From the NCBI GenBank assembly GCA_025201705.1, contig MU616691.1:1-55282 (forward strand): 55,282 nt of DNA. Direction: 5' to 3'. The first letter of the stretch is position 1, and the number at the start of each line of letters is the position of its first letter. Position numbers and translations under genes: made by a program. Under the pieces are notes generated by a model. The model was not told the origin of the DNA. It saw only the letters and a list, made by a program, of their open reading frames with translations, and made no database searches. This DNA is from Dissophora ornata. Taxonomy: Eukaryota; Mortierellomycota; Mortierellomycetes; Mortierellales; Mortierellaceae. Positions 11,301 through 23,095 of the stretch are shown here, one piece after another.

Positions 11301-12196
11301 CATTCAATCAAGTATCTTTGCAGCCAGCTTTCGATTTTGCTGCGGTCGCACTTGGCATTGGCGAGAGATCATCGATTGTAACGCAGAGCGGCACTGTAGA
11401 TGATGTGGGACCAGGCTCGTTTTCCGGGCTAGATGACGAAACAGAGTTGGATGAATCTGAAATTGACCATCTCCTTTATTCCGAAGTTGGGGACGATTAT
11501 GGAGGCGGAGTTTATGGCGACCATGGTCAAGAATGTGTTGGCACGCCGGGATCAGATATCGGGACCCAGGACCTAGGAAATGACGCAGCGACGGCCGACC
11601 TGTACGACTGGTTCCCAGAGGGTATGCAGGGTACGCCGCCATCGTCATTTGGCATAGATGTAGCAACTCCTGCCTCAATTACTGAACAGCATCTGTCGCT
11701 CCTCTCCACAGACCCGACGCTCTCCTCGTCGCCTGCCGAGTTGGCCCAGAACCTTGAGCTGGGACTTGAGTTTGATGCTCCAGGAGACCCACTTTGGCTA
11801 CAACAAGAACTTCGACTACAAAAGCAACAACAGCTACAACAGCAACATCATCTTGGTCAGCAGCAGCAACATCAACAGCGACGTCAACAGCAGGAGCAAG
11901 AGCTATTGCACATTGAGGACCTTAGTTCTTCTAGATCTGGAACACCACAGCTGGACTCCACGACGTCAACTCTTCTGTCGTCATCCTCATTTTCTGACAT
12001 GCTATCACCGGCGACGATGCTGGCACATTCCCATTCACCATCCAATCACTATATACCCATGGGACTGGGAGGACAGCCTGTTGCCAATTCAATGCCAGGT
12101 GTTGGTTTCGCAGTCGCAGATGGCGACTTTGCAGAGCACCAGAACAGCAAGCATGATGTTGACGCTAGCAGTGTTGAATGCTTTTTTGCAGTGTGA
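8318..12196 (+). CDS. Large glutamine-rich nuclear-type protein of unknown function
   Basis: Two exons, 8318-9232 and 9344-12196, give 1255 residues; the 111-base intron has GTACAA and GTAG ends and phase 0. An alternative acceptor nine bases later (9352) is also in frame. I do not recognise the family. Visible features: an N-terminal short helix (INASTLLALDALLTKAS), a polyglutamine run near residues 44-53, acidic Asp/Glu stretches, and a basic patch (KYNKTKTKSVVK). The best-ordered segment spans the splice junction, residues about 270-345 (RRILARADVVKHLQSLRSLL then YAHYKVEQGLEE). Long Gln/Lys/Glu-rich heptad-like coiled coils follow (about 490-740), then Ser/Thr-rich disorder. The C-terminal third has acidic-hydrophobic patches such as NCFDQWMSDLG and LYDWFPEGMQG that resemble transcription activation segments. 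A nuclear coactivator role is only an inference from composition. Confidence 0.8.
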
Positions 12197-12233
12197 GAAA
12201 TATTCTTTTATGCGATTCGGCGTTTTACAAGCA

Positions 12234-12239
12234 AATAAA
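12234..12239 (+). terminator. Poly(A) signal of the glutamine-rich gene
   Basis: AATAAA followed by an A run, about 40 bases after the stop codon. The convergent STT3 gene ends 173 bases further on, and T-rich DNA at about 12331-12350 provides AATAAA on the opposite strand for STT3. The two 3' regions therefore meet in a short A/T-rich spacer. Confidence 0.6.
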
Positions 12240-12412
12240 AAAAAAAATTGATTCCACAGAAAACATGAGAGGACCTCGCCAGCTGCATCAACCGTTACGA
12301 ATAGGGTAGATATGGTTATTTAAATCCCAACTTTTTTTATTTTTATTTTTATAATCAGCTGTAAATAAATGTATAACTCGACATTGTGCCTAGTTCTCAA
12401 TCGTCATTTTGC

Positions 12413-14857
12413 TTATTTGCGCTTCAAGGCAGACACTCTGCGGGCCTTGCCCTTGTCGAAAGCCGTGGCATCCTTCAAATCGCGACCAAGGTTGTCCAGA
12501 TCCTTGACCTTGTAGATTCGGACCAGCCAGTTAGTACTTGTATAGGCCTCTTCCAGAACACTCAAGGTTGGGCCCTCCGATGGCATGCGGGCGTTGCGTA
12601 CATGGTCCACCGCATTGCCTCCCGAGAGCTCTGCAAAGCGGTAGTACGACATCTTGTACATCAACGAGTTCTTCATGGTCGGTGTCGCATCATGATCGAC
12701 CTTGTATTCGCCGCGGCTCGTGAAAAAGGTGGACTCTTTCACATCGTTCGGGTACACACCCTCTGCAATACGGATCATCCACAAGAACTTGTTGATGTCG
12801 TCTCCAGAGTACCCAATAACGCCTCCAAACAGAATCAACACATAGTCGACATCGTGTTGGCGCAGGACCTGGTACGATACCTCCTCCGAGGTCGACATTG
12901 CCTTGCCCACGGTGGCAATATGGGTGTTGTTCCAGGTGTTGTTGTCGACCAGCGTTGTGATGTTGGCCATGCCGGCCATCTGGTAGCCATAGTCCCACCA
13001 GGACATGACCTTGGCATCATCGTCGGTGTTCTTCCTGAGCCAGTAATACGCCTCACGGAAATCGTCAATGATCAGCTGCGACCCATCGTGATTGCGGGTA
13101 GCAAGGACGATCGACGGCGAAGAGTATGATCCTGAGGTAACATAGGTGCAGTGCCAGGCAAACATGAACAGGAACCAAGTGAGCTGCATAATAACCATGG
13201 CGCGAGAATCCCAGTTAAAGATAGGGAATCTCTTCTTTTCACCAGAGGCTGCGCTAGTCTTGGAATGAGCCTTGGTCTCGTTATCTCCAGCCTTGGAGGC
13301 AGCTTTGGCACCACCCTTGGCGGCGGTCTTCTTGGATACATTGCCAGCAGCCTTTACATCAGATGCGGAGCTGGGGCCAGGTGTATCGGCAGCTGGTACG
13401 CGAGGCAGAGCACCACCAAGATTGGAGGCAAGGACATGCTCCGATTTCTCGAGATAAGTATCCAAGAGGGTAGAGTAGGCAATGGCGGCAGAAACACACA
13501 CAACAGGGGTGAGCGTCAACATGAGACGGACCATGACACCGGCAAAGTAAGAGGCAAACACAGAGTAGAGGATGATGAAAACGTGCTCGTCCTTGAGTTC
13601 CTTAAAGCAGAGGTAGACTCCGGCAGGGAAAAGGAAAATGAGCATCTGCAGGTCAAAGAAGAAGGCTGTCCAGGCGGTTGGCTGATGCTCCGAGACCGAG
13701 GCGATGATGGGGATGTGAATTTTGGCATAGCCAGTGTCATAGAGTGAGTAGAAACGGCCTGTGAAAGGGGCAATCACTCCAGAGAGGCTGAGAAGGGTCA
13801 AGGCCACTACAGCGAGGATAGCAACGACAGAGATACCTCCCTTCAACAGCGACTTGAACTGCTTGGGCGTGACGTAGCCACGGACCAATTCTGCAAAGGC
13901 ATAGAGCTGAAGGAGACCAAAGACTCCCAGGGCAGCCATGTGCTCACTCGTGCGCGTAGGTTGGAATCCGACGAACGGAATTTGCATCGACAAAAGTGTG
14001 CCAACGGCGTAAAAGGTCGAGTACGACACATAGAGTCGGTTCGAGTAGCGGCCCATGAGTAGCAGCGTGAAGGCATGGAGAGGAAGCAAGTTGGTGATGA
14101 AGACATATCCTCCCCAAGCTGAAACCATGTAAAAGTAAAAGAGGGCGGTCAGCAGTCCGAAGAAGGCGCTGCCAGTCTTGACTGCCTTGATCCAGAGGTA
14201 AAAGGTAAAGACAAGCAGAAAGATAGCAATGCCCTCATTGTCGTAGGACCCGGCGACGGAACGAGAGATGTAGCCGGGAGCGACACCGAGGAATGCAGCT
14301 GCCAGCAAGCCAGCAGAGGAGTCCTTGAGTTCCTTAGTAAGCAGATAGGCCGAGAAAGCTGTCAGGCCCGAAAACATGGGAGCCAGGAACACGCAAACGT
14401 TGCGGATATCGACGGGGAAATTGAAAAAGTGGAGGACGTTGTGGATGAGGGCACTGGTGACCATGATACCGGGGTAGACTGTTCCTCCGACGACACGTCC
14501 AAGGGGATACCACGACTTTTCATCGAACCAGTTCCAGAAGTCGTAGAAACCATTCTTGACCAGGTCTGGTGATTTGAATGGTAGGGCAGGTTAGACAGCT
14601 GTGCCAGGCGTGGCCCTTATAAGATCGAGCGGTGCCAACCGATACGAGTGGCAGCACATAGCATTGCCAATACGTCGTGGTGTGTGGGTTTACTTACGTT
14701 GGGTGGTGCGGTAGTTGAACCAAGGATCAAACTCGTGGATGACAGATTCGAAACGGATGATGGAGAAGAGGCGACTTGCAATGGCGACGACGGCAATCAA
14801 GATCAGGATGGTAGGCTTGAGCACCTTGGCCACCGTGCTGGTGGACTCTGCCGACAT
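12413..14857 (-). CDS. STT3: Oligosaccharyltransferase catalytic subunit STT3
   Basis: Two exons, 14857-14698 and 14565-12413, encode 770 residues; the 132-base intron is GTAAGT...CAG. STT3 transfers the lipid-linked glycan to Asn in N-X-S/T sequons in the ER lumen. The N-terminus has a membrane span followed by [13 protein letters not shown] (about residues 41-53), the first catalytic acidic motif. After the junction comes [14 protein letters not shown], then many membrane spans typical of a GT-C enzyme, and near residue 575 the diagnostic WWDYGYQM acceptor-site motif with [13 protein letters not shown] Lys/Ala-rich insert lies at about 440-490, before the last membrane span. The C-terminus ends in a basic RRVSALKRK tail. 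An ATG 24 bases upstream (14881) would add eight residues; I prefer 14857. Length is close to yeast Stt3 (718). Confidence 0.97.
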
Positions 14858-15197
14858 GTTTTTGGTATTCCTGAAGTCCAACTGCTGTGCTGCTCCGTGT
14901 GATTTCTATTTCAGATGTTTGATGACGATGATGATGATGGTTATGATTATTAGCTCCTGCACTCGGGATAGCGACGATGCCCGTGCAGCCTGTCCTGTAT
15001 CCACGGGATCCTGTACACTCACACGAATACAGAGCGGGATTAGTCCTTGCGGTGGATGAAGGATGAGAGGAAGAATGATGGAGCAGACAGCCGTTCGCTG
15101 GCCAATTAACCGCGAGAGAGAGGGACGCGTCCACGTCACAGACCGCGTTAGATATTTTTTTTTTCTATTCGTGTGTGTGTGTGTGCTATGTCCTAAG
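14858..15197. other. Spacer between STT3 start and raptor stop
   Basis: Both neighbours are on the minus strand, so this holds the raptor 3' region and the STT3 promoter. It contains GATGAT repeats near 14920-14945, a T run at 15151-15160 and a GT dinucleotide run near 15169-15184. No gene is seen. Confidence 0.5.
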
Positions 15198-18100
15198 CTA
15201 TTGATACTGGTGCTGGTGCTGTGACGACAAGGGCTGCTGTTGAAGCTGTTGTTGCGACAAGGCATTTCCTCCAGACCAGCCCAAGACCGTGACCCAACCG
15301 TCGTCTCCACCCACGCCAAAGACATACTCGTGTGGATGGAAGCCCAAACTTGTGACCTTGGCTTGTCGCTGTCCAAACAGGCCAGAGTACGACCGAACCG
15401 TCGACAAACCTTCGCCGTTGACGTTCCATACCTTGATGTACTGCGTCGGCGAACCGCTGTTTACACGTACGAGAATAACAATAAAGTAAGGTTACTCCCA
15501 GCCAGCAAAACAACCGTCAGCCAAACAAAAAATGAAAAAGTTCCTTACCAAGCAATGACTGGCGCATGATGGTGGAGATCAAATGCCGATATGGGGTCCC
15601 GCGCTACAATCGTCCGCAGGGAATCACGCTGTCGAACATCCCACACCTTCACTGTGCCATCAACGCTTCCAGATACCAGTTCGCGGAAACCTCCCCGCTG
15701 CATGCGGACATTCTGGATCCAGGACTTGTGCTTCTTCCACGCCATCACCATTGCGTCGTGTTGCGGCTGTCGTCTATCATACACTCGTACCGCTCCATCT
15801 CCAAAACCAACCACAAAGATGTTTCCTGACACTTGATCACTGGTGATACTTGTCACTGGCGCTCCAGATCGCGTGGGGATGTCCTATCAATATAAACGTT
15901 GCCAATTTCATCAGGGCGGTGGTCCTTGCATGATCTTCCAAAAATTATCCTAGTCAGGTATCTCCACTTACACTCATGCATAGCTCTCGTGCAGCATCCC
16001 ACACCCGAATGACTCTTGCATCACCTCCAACGATTAACGAACCGCGACCTTGCTGCCAGTCTGTGATAGTGCCTGTGCTTTTGCTGCTTTGGAGCATGTC
16101 TGTGAGTACACGCCATGATGTCACGATGTCTGTCTGGTTTGGTTCCTCGTACTTTCGGTAAAGCCTCACGACTCCTTCGCCTACAACGTAAACATCGATC
16201 ACAACGACCGTTCAGTACAATCACCCATAATCCAGTACTACTAAAAGCCTTCTGCCGGCGCACGCAAAGAAAAATGAATAAACATACCTGAAGCAACCAA
16301 GAGCATGGCGACGTCGTCCTCGTTGATGTACTTGACGCTCGTGATGGACGTTCCCCTTGGGTTCGAATTGGAAAACCGATTGAGAAGCTGCCCCTCTTTC
16401 CAGTTCCAAACGCTGTGACAGGGTCATAACGCCGCGTTATTTTCACGTCAGAACATAAAACATCATCTTTTACTTTCTAGCCGAGAAACTCGTCGCATTC
16501 CTACCTGATATTTCTCTTGTCGTCTGCGATCACCATATGTGGTTCGTACGAGTGCATGACTAAATGCATAGCTGCAGACTCGTTGTTCACAGATTTGATG
16601 ACAGTGTCCCATTTACTCGAACCTAATGAGACAGAAAACCGTTGGTTAGTGATGCTGCACCGTGCCTCGCTAACAGCAGACACGCCATGCATGATATACA
16701 TTACCGGCTTGGTCGCGCTGAGGGTGGCACTCGTATATGATCTTTTCGTTCCGCACGCGGCGCCAAAGACGCTCATTGTAATTGACACTTCCAGGTTCAT
16801 CACCCTCAACCCCCTAGCAGAAAAATAGCAACGCACGCAAGAGTACGTTAAGCCCTCGAAGCAAAGCATGTGAAAAAAAATCCCATCTGCCTCAGTATCT
16901 TCACTCACCTTCATTTGCGGCTCCAGAAAGTACTCGCAGCACCAATCGTAAAATACAGACTCCAGTTGGGGTCTCGATTCTGGATGGTTGGGATCCGCGG
17001 GTCCGTTAGCGGATGCTGTCCCTGGTTGCGCGTGGACTTGTGGATACGAGGGCGAAGCCTGTGCCTGAATATAGCCGACATCGCCATGCACAGACCGAGG
17101 TCGAGGGGCAGCGCTTCGCACTGTCCGACTCGTCCCATTAGCGCCGCCGTTCGGCTGTCGGGAATCCATATTCGCAGGATCCTGGCCCTCCTTTGTTCCT
17201 AAAATGCTTCCAGATGCATGTTTTGGGCTTTCTGAGGCGCTGGGTTGACTCGAGGCATAGCCTGGGATATAGTTCTTCAACGTTACTGCCAACGACGCCG
17301 ATCGCTTTAACGTATTCGCCATTTTAGTTGCGGTCCGATGACTCAAGGTAGTGCTGGAGTAAGAGCGGTCCGGTGCTGCCTGGGCTGATACAGTTTGGTT
17401 AAGTGCGCTCATGGAGGATGATGATAATGACTGGTTACGCACTGCGTGCTGTTGCAACAACGGCGTCAGAGATTGCGCGACGGGCCCTGAGAGTAGCTGA
17501 AAGTTCACATAGTCTACCAGCTTAGAGGCTGCTGTGGCAACCCCACGATTTGAATCCACCGAGAGACAGAGCAGCGCCTTCCATATGACAGCATAGACGG
17601 CCTGTTGACCCATCTTGTCCTGTCTGTCTTCAGGGTGCTTGGATTTGGGGTCGTGCTTGCCTCCTGGGACATTCTGTTCGGATCCCAAGAGCTCTGATGC
17701 CACAGCCACAAAGATGTCCAAGTGATCAAAGACCAGCGACGACAAAAATATCACAAGCTCCTTGCGGACAATGGGTGAAGCATCTGTAGTGGCGACAAGG
17801 GCACTCATAGCCAAGTTGTTCTGAAGTTGGATCACTTTTTCATTTTGATCCAGGTTGCTGATAAACGCCCCAAGTGACCACATGGCGGCCGCTCGTACCT
17901 CTGGAATTGGATCCGACAGGATCTGTGTTAGTCTTTCGTGGGCACCCGATTGAAGACCGACCGACTTCGCGTCGTTGTAATTTTTCCAGAGTTGACCAAT
18001 GCAGAGGCATGCCCACTGACGCAAGAGATGGTCGCCATCGGCAACATGGGTCAAGCAATATTGGATCACTTGCTGCTTGAGACATGCTTGCTGCCCCTGA

Positions 18101-20097
18101 GGGAAGTCCCTACAAAAGGTTGCCAGGATGAACGCACACATGGCCCGATGTTCCGATACATTTCGAAGGGGCATGCCTGCATTCACGCCCAAAATTCCGA
18201 CAAAGTATACAAAGCCATTGTCCTTGAGCAAATCATTCTGGAAAGAACGATCCACGGCCAAAAGTCTTGCCCAGATGAACACAAGCACTGGCTTGAGATC
18301 TGCAGCAGGGCTTTGAAGGAGCTTGAGGACATAAGGCGAAATGCCTACCGCTAGGGCATGATTAACGGCCCAGGGTCCAAGATCCAAGAACTGGCTGAGC
18401 AAGAGGAGTGCGCGCAGTCGATGGACTTGACTCAGCAGCACCTGCAGGACAATTGCCAGCTGTTCCGGAGCCTCATGGGTAGGGCTTCCATGGCCCAACC
18501 AGACCTCAAACGCCAGCAGCTGCTCAGTGAAAAACATGCTGGACTGGTATTCGATCGGCGGCTCCACACTCTCTGGCTGAAGCAACCCGGGTAACTGTGC
18601 GAGACACATGTCCAAAGCTAGATCCCAAGAGTCCCACATTGGATGTTGGTGCGTCGGCGGTAAAGTTGGTGAGGACATTGGCGTGCATTTCTGTGATCGC
18701 ATGATACGATCTGCTAGTAAAAAGTTTCGGAATAAAGCTGCGACCATGAGGTCCTGTCTGAACAGGGTCTTGAACAGGTCCCGGGATAGAACGTTCCAGG
18801 CAATAGTATCGGTGATCGACGTAAAGATCCAATTGAGTTCTCCAAGAGGCGTTCGGCGGTCGTTCAGTTTTCCTGGGATTCTAGTGACCATGTCAACTGT
18901 GACGTTGTGTAGGAGTGGGTGCTGTAAAACAAACCAGCGCAGCGCGATCTCGATAGGGGTTGTTAAGCAGGCTGTGAAGATGTCTGCAGGAAGATCAGGG
19001 TTCATGGGCAGCGTGTCATCTGGTCCACATGCTGCGAGTTGAATGCAATCTCTAAGGGGTGGCGAAGGAATTGTCCCGGGAGGTTGAGATCCCGCCTGCT
19101 TTGCTGCATCGAGGTCGCGCTTCTCGGCAAATCGGTTGAAAGAGAGGAGAATGTTTCCAGCAGCGGAGCAGTCGTATACGTAGATGCAGGGCGATCCGAG
19201 CCAGCTCTGTAGATCCAACAGGGACACGGGTATATATTGGGTATAGTTTTTGTTAAAGACCCAAATCTCGCCGCTAGACGTGGGTTTGGGCACTCCATGT
19301 CCATTGTAGTGAAAGAGGATGCGCTCCTCCTTGGCATTGCGTCTTAGCACACAGCAGAGCTTTTTCGTGTCCTCCATCGACGGGTCCAGCGCAGCCTTGT
19401 ATCGAGCACGAGGCTGCCAGACCTCGTACTGAGCCTGGAGCGCCTTGCCGATACTTTCAAGTGATTTCGGCACAGGGGCAGCGAAGGGGTCGGTCCAAGC
19501 CTCAAGTTTGGCGCACGGGTTTGTCTTTACGACATCCGGAGGGTCGATCCCGATGTTCAGGCAAAGGACTAGAGCCACGGAGATGGTCTTTAGCTTTTCA
19601 CGCATGCGCCAGTCCTGCAGCGGCTCCCATTCCCGAAGCGTGATCTCGGCATTGTGCCCTGTGGTGACCTCATGACGCTTGTCTGTGTAGAACATGTAAT
19701 ATACATGCTCTGGTGGAGGGCCGTTTTCGTCAAAGTCCAGCTCAAAGCCGTGTCGGTATGAGCTCCACTCGTCCTCATCTCCATCCAGGACCTCGCCTTG
19801 CCTCCTAAACCCATCGCGCGCATCCTGTGCAGCTTCCGCGTCGTCATCCTGTTCATTTGTTGAGTTCATACCGGCGTTGACTAGTGTGCTGTTGGTGCTT
19901 CTTGCATCCTCGTTGTTGTCGTTGTCACTCTGCTTGGGCCCCATACTGCTTCGAACACTATCGCCTGATATCGGCCTGGATACAGAAGATGGGGTAGAGT
20001 TAAGAAGACGCGGCTGCTGTGCGGAGTAAAGACTCTGTCGTTTAGAAGGAGACAAGCCGTTGTGAATGCAAGAGCGTCGCCACGTGTGGCTGTCCAT
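15198..20097 (-). CDS. KOG1: Raptor / KOG1, scaffold subunit of TOR complex 1
   Basis: Seven exons: 20097-16909, 16813-16705, 16622-16505, 16412-16288, 16180-15972, 15883-15549 and 15456-15198, for 1447 residues. Raptor presents substrates to TOR kinase in TORC1 and links it to nutrient signals. The N-terminal raptor (RNC, caspase-like) domain is clear at about 160-330, including HYNGHGVPKP (near 266) and YVYDCSAAG (near 309), the family's His/Cys pair. Armadillo/HEAT-type helices follow (about 450-900, e.g. VRAAAMWSLGAF). After a Ser-rich linker come EYFLEPQMK, VNYNERLWRRVRNEK, and a C-terminal WD40 propeller (VRVYDRRQ, GTVKVWDVRQRD, QYIKVWNVNGEG). All splice junctions restore the known raptor order. 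Introns cluster in the last quarter while the first 3.2 kb is one exon. The start at 20097 is the first reasonable ATG; an upstream ATG at 20304 adds a hydrophobic leader and is unlikely. Confidence 0.97.
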
Positions 20098-21061
20098 ACC
20101 TGTCTCTCTCCTGCTTTTACAGAAACAGCGCGCTTTTTTGGCGGGAGGGATATGGACTAGTGAGGGAGTGAGAGAGAAGAAGAGGGAATAGCAAGAAGAG
20201 CAAGAATAAGACGGACGAGGGAAATGAGGGAGGGGAGAGAGTCGAGTAAAAGGCTTAAAGACGATCAAGAAGATGGTTTGAGTGATGGATGCCACACATT
20301 CCACCGAAACGCGGACCCAAGGAAGACCTTTGGAGGAACGTGATTCGCGGTGTGTGTTGTCGTCCCAGGAGAATGCATCGCATCTGCTGCGCCAGACGGC
20401 CTGTGGACAGACCAGAGACAGACCAGATCCAAGTAAACAATACGGTCGGTCGCCTAGAAATCATTCGATGCAGGGTGAACGCCCTCTCGCAGCGACCAAA
20501 CATCAGCCGATTCTCAACACGTAGACTGTTCATGACAGAGCGATAAGTGGGTGGCACGGACACAGGGAGCCGGGGAGAGGCAATTGACTATCCACTGCCC
20601 GTCTATCGTCTAGAATTAAAATAGTCGTTTGACGGTGCCCCAAAAAAAATGTTTAAAAAAAAAAGTGGTGGGTCGTTCCTTGAAGGTCAGCTCAGCAGCC
20701 CGTTGAGTCGTTTTGCTCGGACACGAATGACTCCTCCCCCACCAATCGCCGGGGGCATCCATGGACATCCAACCCAAACCCAACCCTATTGTCCAATCGT
20801 TGAAATGCGACCTCGCAGTCAAGATGGCCTTTATCTTTGTTGGACTCTATTGGACCTTTTTTTTTTTTGTTGGACTCATTATCGCAGTGTAACAAACCGC
20901 CCTGTGCACCCACCCACATATAAATTCAGCACACGGACACCCATCCCCTCTCTTTTTCTTCTTCATCCTCCCACTCCCTCGTCGCGCCTCCTTTCTCACT
21001 CCCCGCCATAGGCATTGTCCGTCCCGTGAAATCAAACTATCATCTCACAATACCTGCCATC
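20098..21061. other. Divergent promoter region between KOG1 and YHM2
   Basis: Nearly 1 kb separates the two start codons. It contains A and T homopolymers (20641-20670 and 20861-20869), a CCAAT box and a TATA box facing YHM2, and CT-rich DNA at both ends. Short frames here show no family resemblance. Confidence 0.6.
20793..20924 (+). promoter_or_regulatory. CCAAT and TATA elements of the YHM2 promoter
   Basis: CCAAT at 20793-20797 and TATAAA at 20919-20924, the latter 138 bases before the carrier ATG and followed by a CT-rich leader. This is the most orthodox core promoter in the window and fits a highly expressed carrier gene. Assigned by motif and position. Confidence 0.6.
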
Positions 21062-22747
21062 ATGACTGTCGCTGTCGCATCGCCCACAACCGTCCAGGGC
21101 ACCCCTGCAAAGAAAAAGGTCAACTTTGCCAACCTCGGTGTCGGTGCTGCCATGAACATGTTCGAGGTCACCACCCTGGGCCAGCCCTTCGAGGTCATCA
21201 AGACCCACCTCGCCGCCAACCGCCAGGACAACATGGTCACAGCCTTCAAAAAGATTTACCAGCGCGGTGGTGTTGCAGGCTTCTATCAAGGGTAATATCC
21301 TTTCTTCCTCTCTATTTTCAAAGTCCGTGACCCTGATAAGGTGGAAGAGGTGAAGGAGCAAAAAAAAATGGGAATGAAGAGGGAGAAAGAGACGCGATGG
21401 CTCGGCAACGAATGAGCAAATGCAGCCGTGTGAAGATGAGATGGGGACGACGAAGCAGAGTCTTTGACAAGACAGGACCCGGGTATGCAGCAACACTACC
21501 TAGGGCATGGATAGGACGACATGCTTGAAGGGCAAGGAACTTTACGGAGCACTGCGAGATCGGACGATCGCGGATCCCATCAACCGAGGATACCTTTTCG
21601 CTGTGATTCATAAATGAAACACCAGAAGCAGACAATGGCTCGGGCGCAGGTGGAGCATGTTCACTCCACATTCCTAGGAATACAACTCGCTGCGTGGAGA
21701 AAAGCAACTATGATTCTTCCCTCTCCGCTACCTATCGCAGGGTGCCGTGGGTGCATGCAGAGGATCGGAGAGGATTGTGGAGAATAGGCCCCTTCCCACA
21801 TGAACTGCTCCCACCTCCTGTCCTCTGCGCGCAGGGGCGGCTATTGGACGAGGATGGAGATGTTGATGACGGTGACTTCATCTCCATGCTCCCGTTTGTT
21901 CCCATTGTCCCCTCCACACTTTTGTTTATGTCGCGTGTGGGGCATTTTCATATGAAATATCACATCCATCCATCAGGACAGCGTGTGACTAATCGCATCT
22001 CCCTAACATGTTTTGACTTTCTCAATATACACAAACGCCACATCTAGGTTGATCCCCTGGGCCTGGATCGAGGCCAGCACAAAGGGCGCCGTCCTCATCT
22101 TTGCAGCCAGCGAGATCGAGTATGTTGCCCGTGGCTCTGGTGTCTCGCCCTTTACCGCAGGACTGCTCGGAGGCATGGGAGGTGGACTTGCTCAGGCATA
22201 CACCACCATGGGCTTCTGTACATTCATGAAGACCGTCGAAATCACCCGACACAAGGCTGTTGGCGCTGCTGCTGAACAGTCAACCTTCGCCGTCGCCTCC
22301 GAGATCTTTAAGCGCGAGGGCATCCGAGGAATCAACAAGGGCGTCAACGCTGTCGCCGTCAGACAGTGCACCAACTGGGGATCGCGCCTCGGTCTCTCGC
22401 GTCTGGCCGAGGAGTCGATCCGCAATATCCGTGGCACTGACCAATCAATTCCCTTGACCGCTTGGGAAAAGATTGCGGCCTCCGCCATCGGAGGTGGTCT
22501 CTCGATCTGGAACCAACCTATCGAAGTCATCCGTGTTGAGATGCAGTCGCAGCTCAAGACAGTAGGACGTCCCGAGAAGATGACTATTGCTAACTGTGCA
22601 CGCTGGATCTGGCAGACAAACGGCCTCAAGGGCTTTTACCGAGGCTCTGTCCCACGTTTCGGACTGGGCATGTGGCAAACGATTTGCATGGTTGCTGGAG
22701 GTGACGCATTGAAGAAGTTCGTCAACGAGAAGTACGGCAAGAACTAG
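21062..22747 (+). CDS. YHM2: Mitochondrial citrate/oxoglutarate carrier, YHM2 type
   Basis: Two exons, 21062-21291 and 22048-22747, give 309 residues, near the length of yeast Yhm2 (314). The protein belongs to the mitochondrial carrier family (SLC25) and in yeast exchanges citrate for 2-oxoglutarate across the inner membrane, supporting NADPH supply. Carrier signatures are visible: GQPFEVIKTHL in repeat 1 and NQPIEVIRVEMQ in repeat 3, with GLKGFYRGSVPRFG near the end. The stretch AAMNMFEVTTLGQPFEV is characteristic of the Yhm2 subgroup. As in that subgroup repeat 2 has a degenerate signature (TTMGFCTFMKTVEITR). The junction gives FYQG-LIPWAWIEAS. The intron is 756 bases, by far the longest in the window. 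Codon use is strongly C-ending, as expected for high expression. Confidence 0.95.
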
Positions 22748-22944
22748 GTCTCTTTTCGAGATCGCCACTTCCCCTGCCTGCAATGATACCATGCATTCCT
22801 TCACGCCCTCATGTCTTATATTGACTCCGCTTTCTTTTCGCTGTTATTGCTGTTCTTGTTGTTGTTGTTGACACCTATTCCTCTCACAACTCCTTCTCAT
22901 TGTACATCTACCTCTTTTTGAACATCTTGATTTGTCGTTAAAGT

Positions 22945-22950
22945 AATAAA
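22945..22950 (+). terminator. Poly(A) signal of YHM2
   Basis: AATAAA about 200 bases after the stop, at the end of a T-rich, TTG-repeat-containing 3' region (22748-23095). The convergent PWP1 gene ends at 23096. No gene is seen in between. Confidence 0.6.
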
Positions 22951-23095
22951 GCGCACCAACCAACCAATTCACCTGCACACAGACCCTGACCCTTCTGAGG
23001 AGCACTATGCTGACATGTTGTGTGTATTAATGTATAATGTGTTCAATGCATCTTTGTTTTGTCGTGTTTGTTTTTTTTTCTTCTATTGAAATGCT

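Noticed and set aside
12386..13747. Long plus-strand open frames of 247 and 198 codons
   Set aside because: They lie antisense to the unmistakable STT3 coding region and show no family features of their own.
21694..22047. Plus-strand frame of 117 codons inside the YHM2 intron
   Set aside because: It interrupts the carrier between FYQG and LIPWAW, which are contiguous in the family, and reads as non-conserved sequence; better explained as intron.
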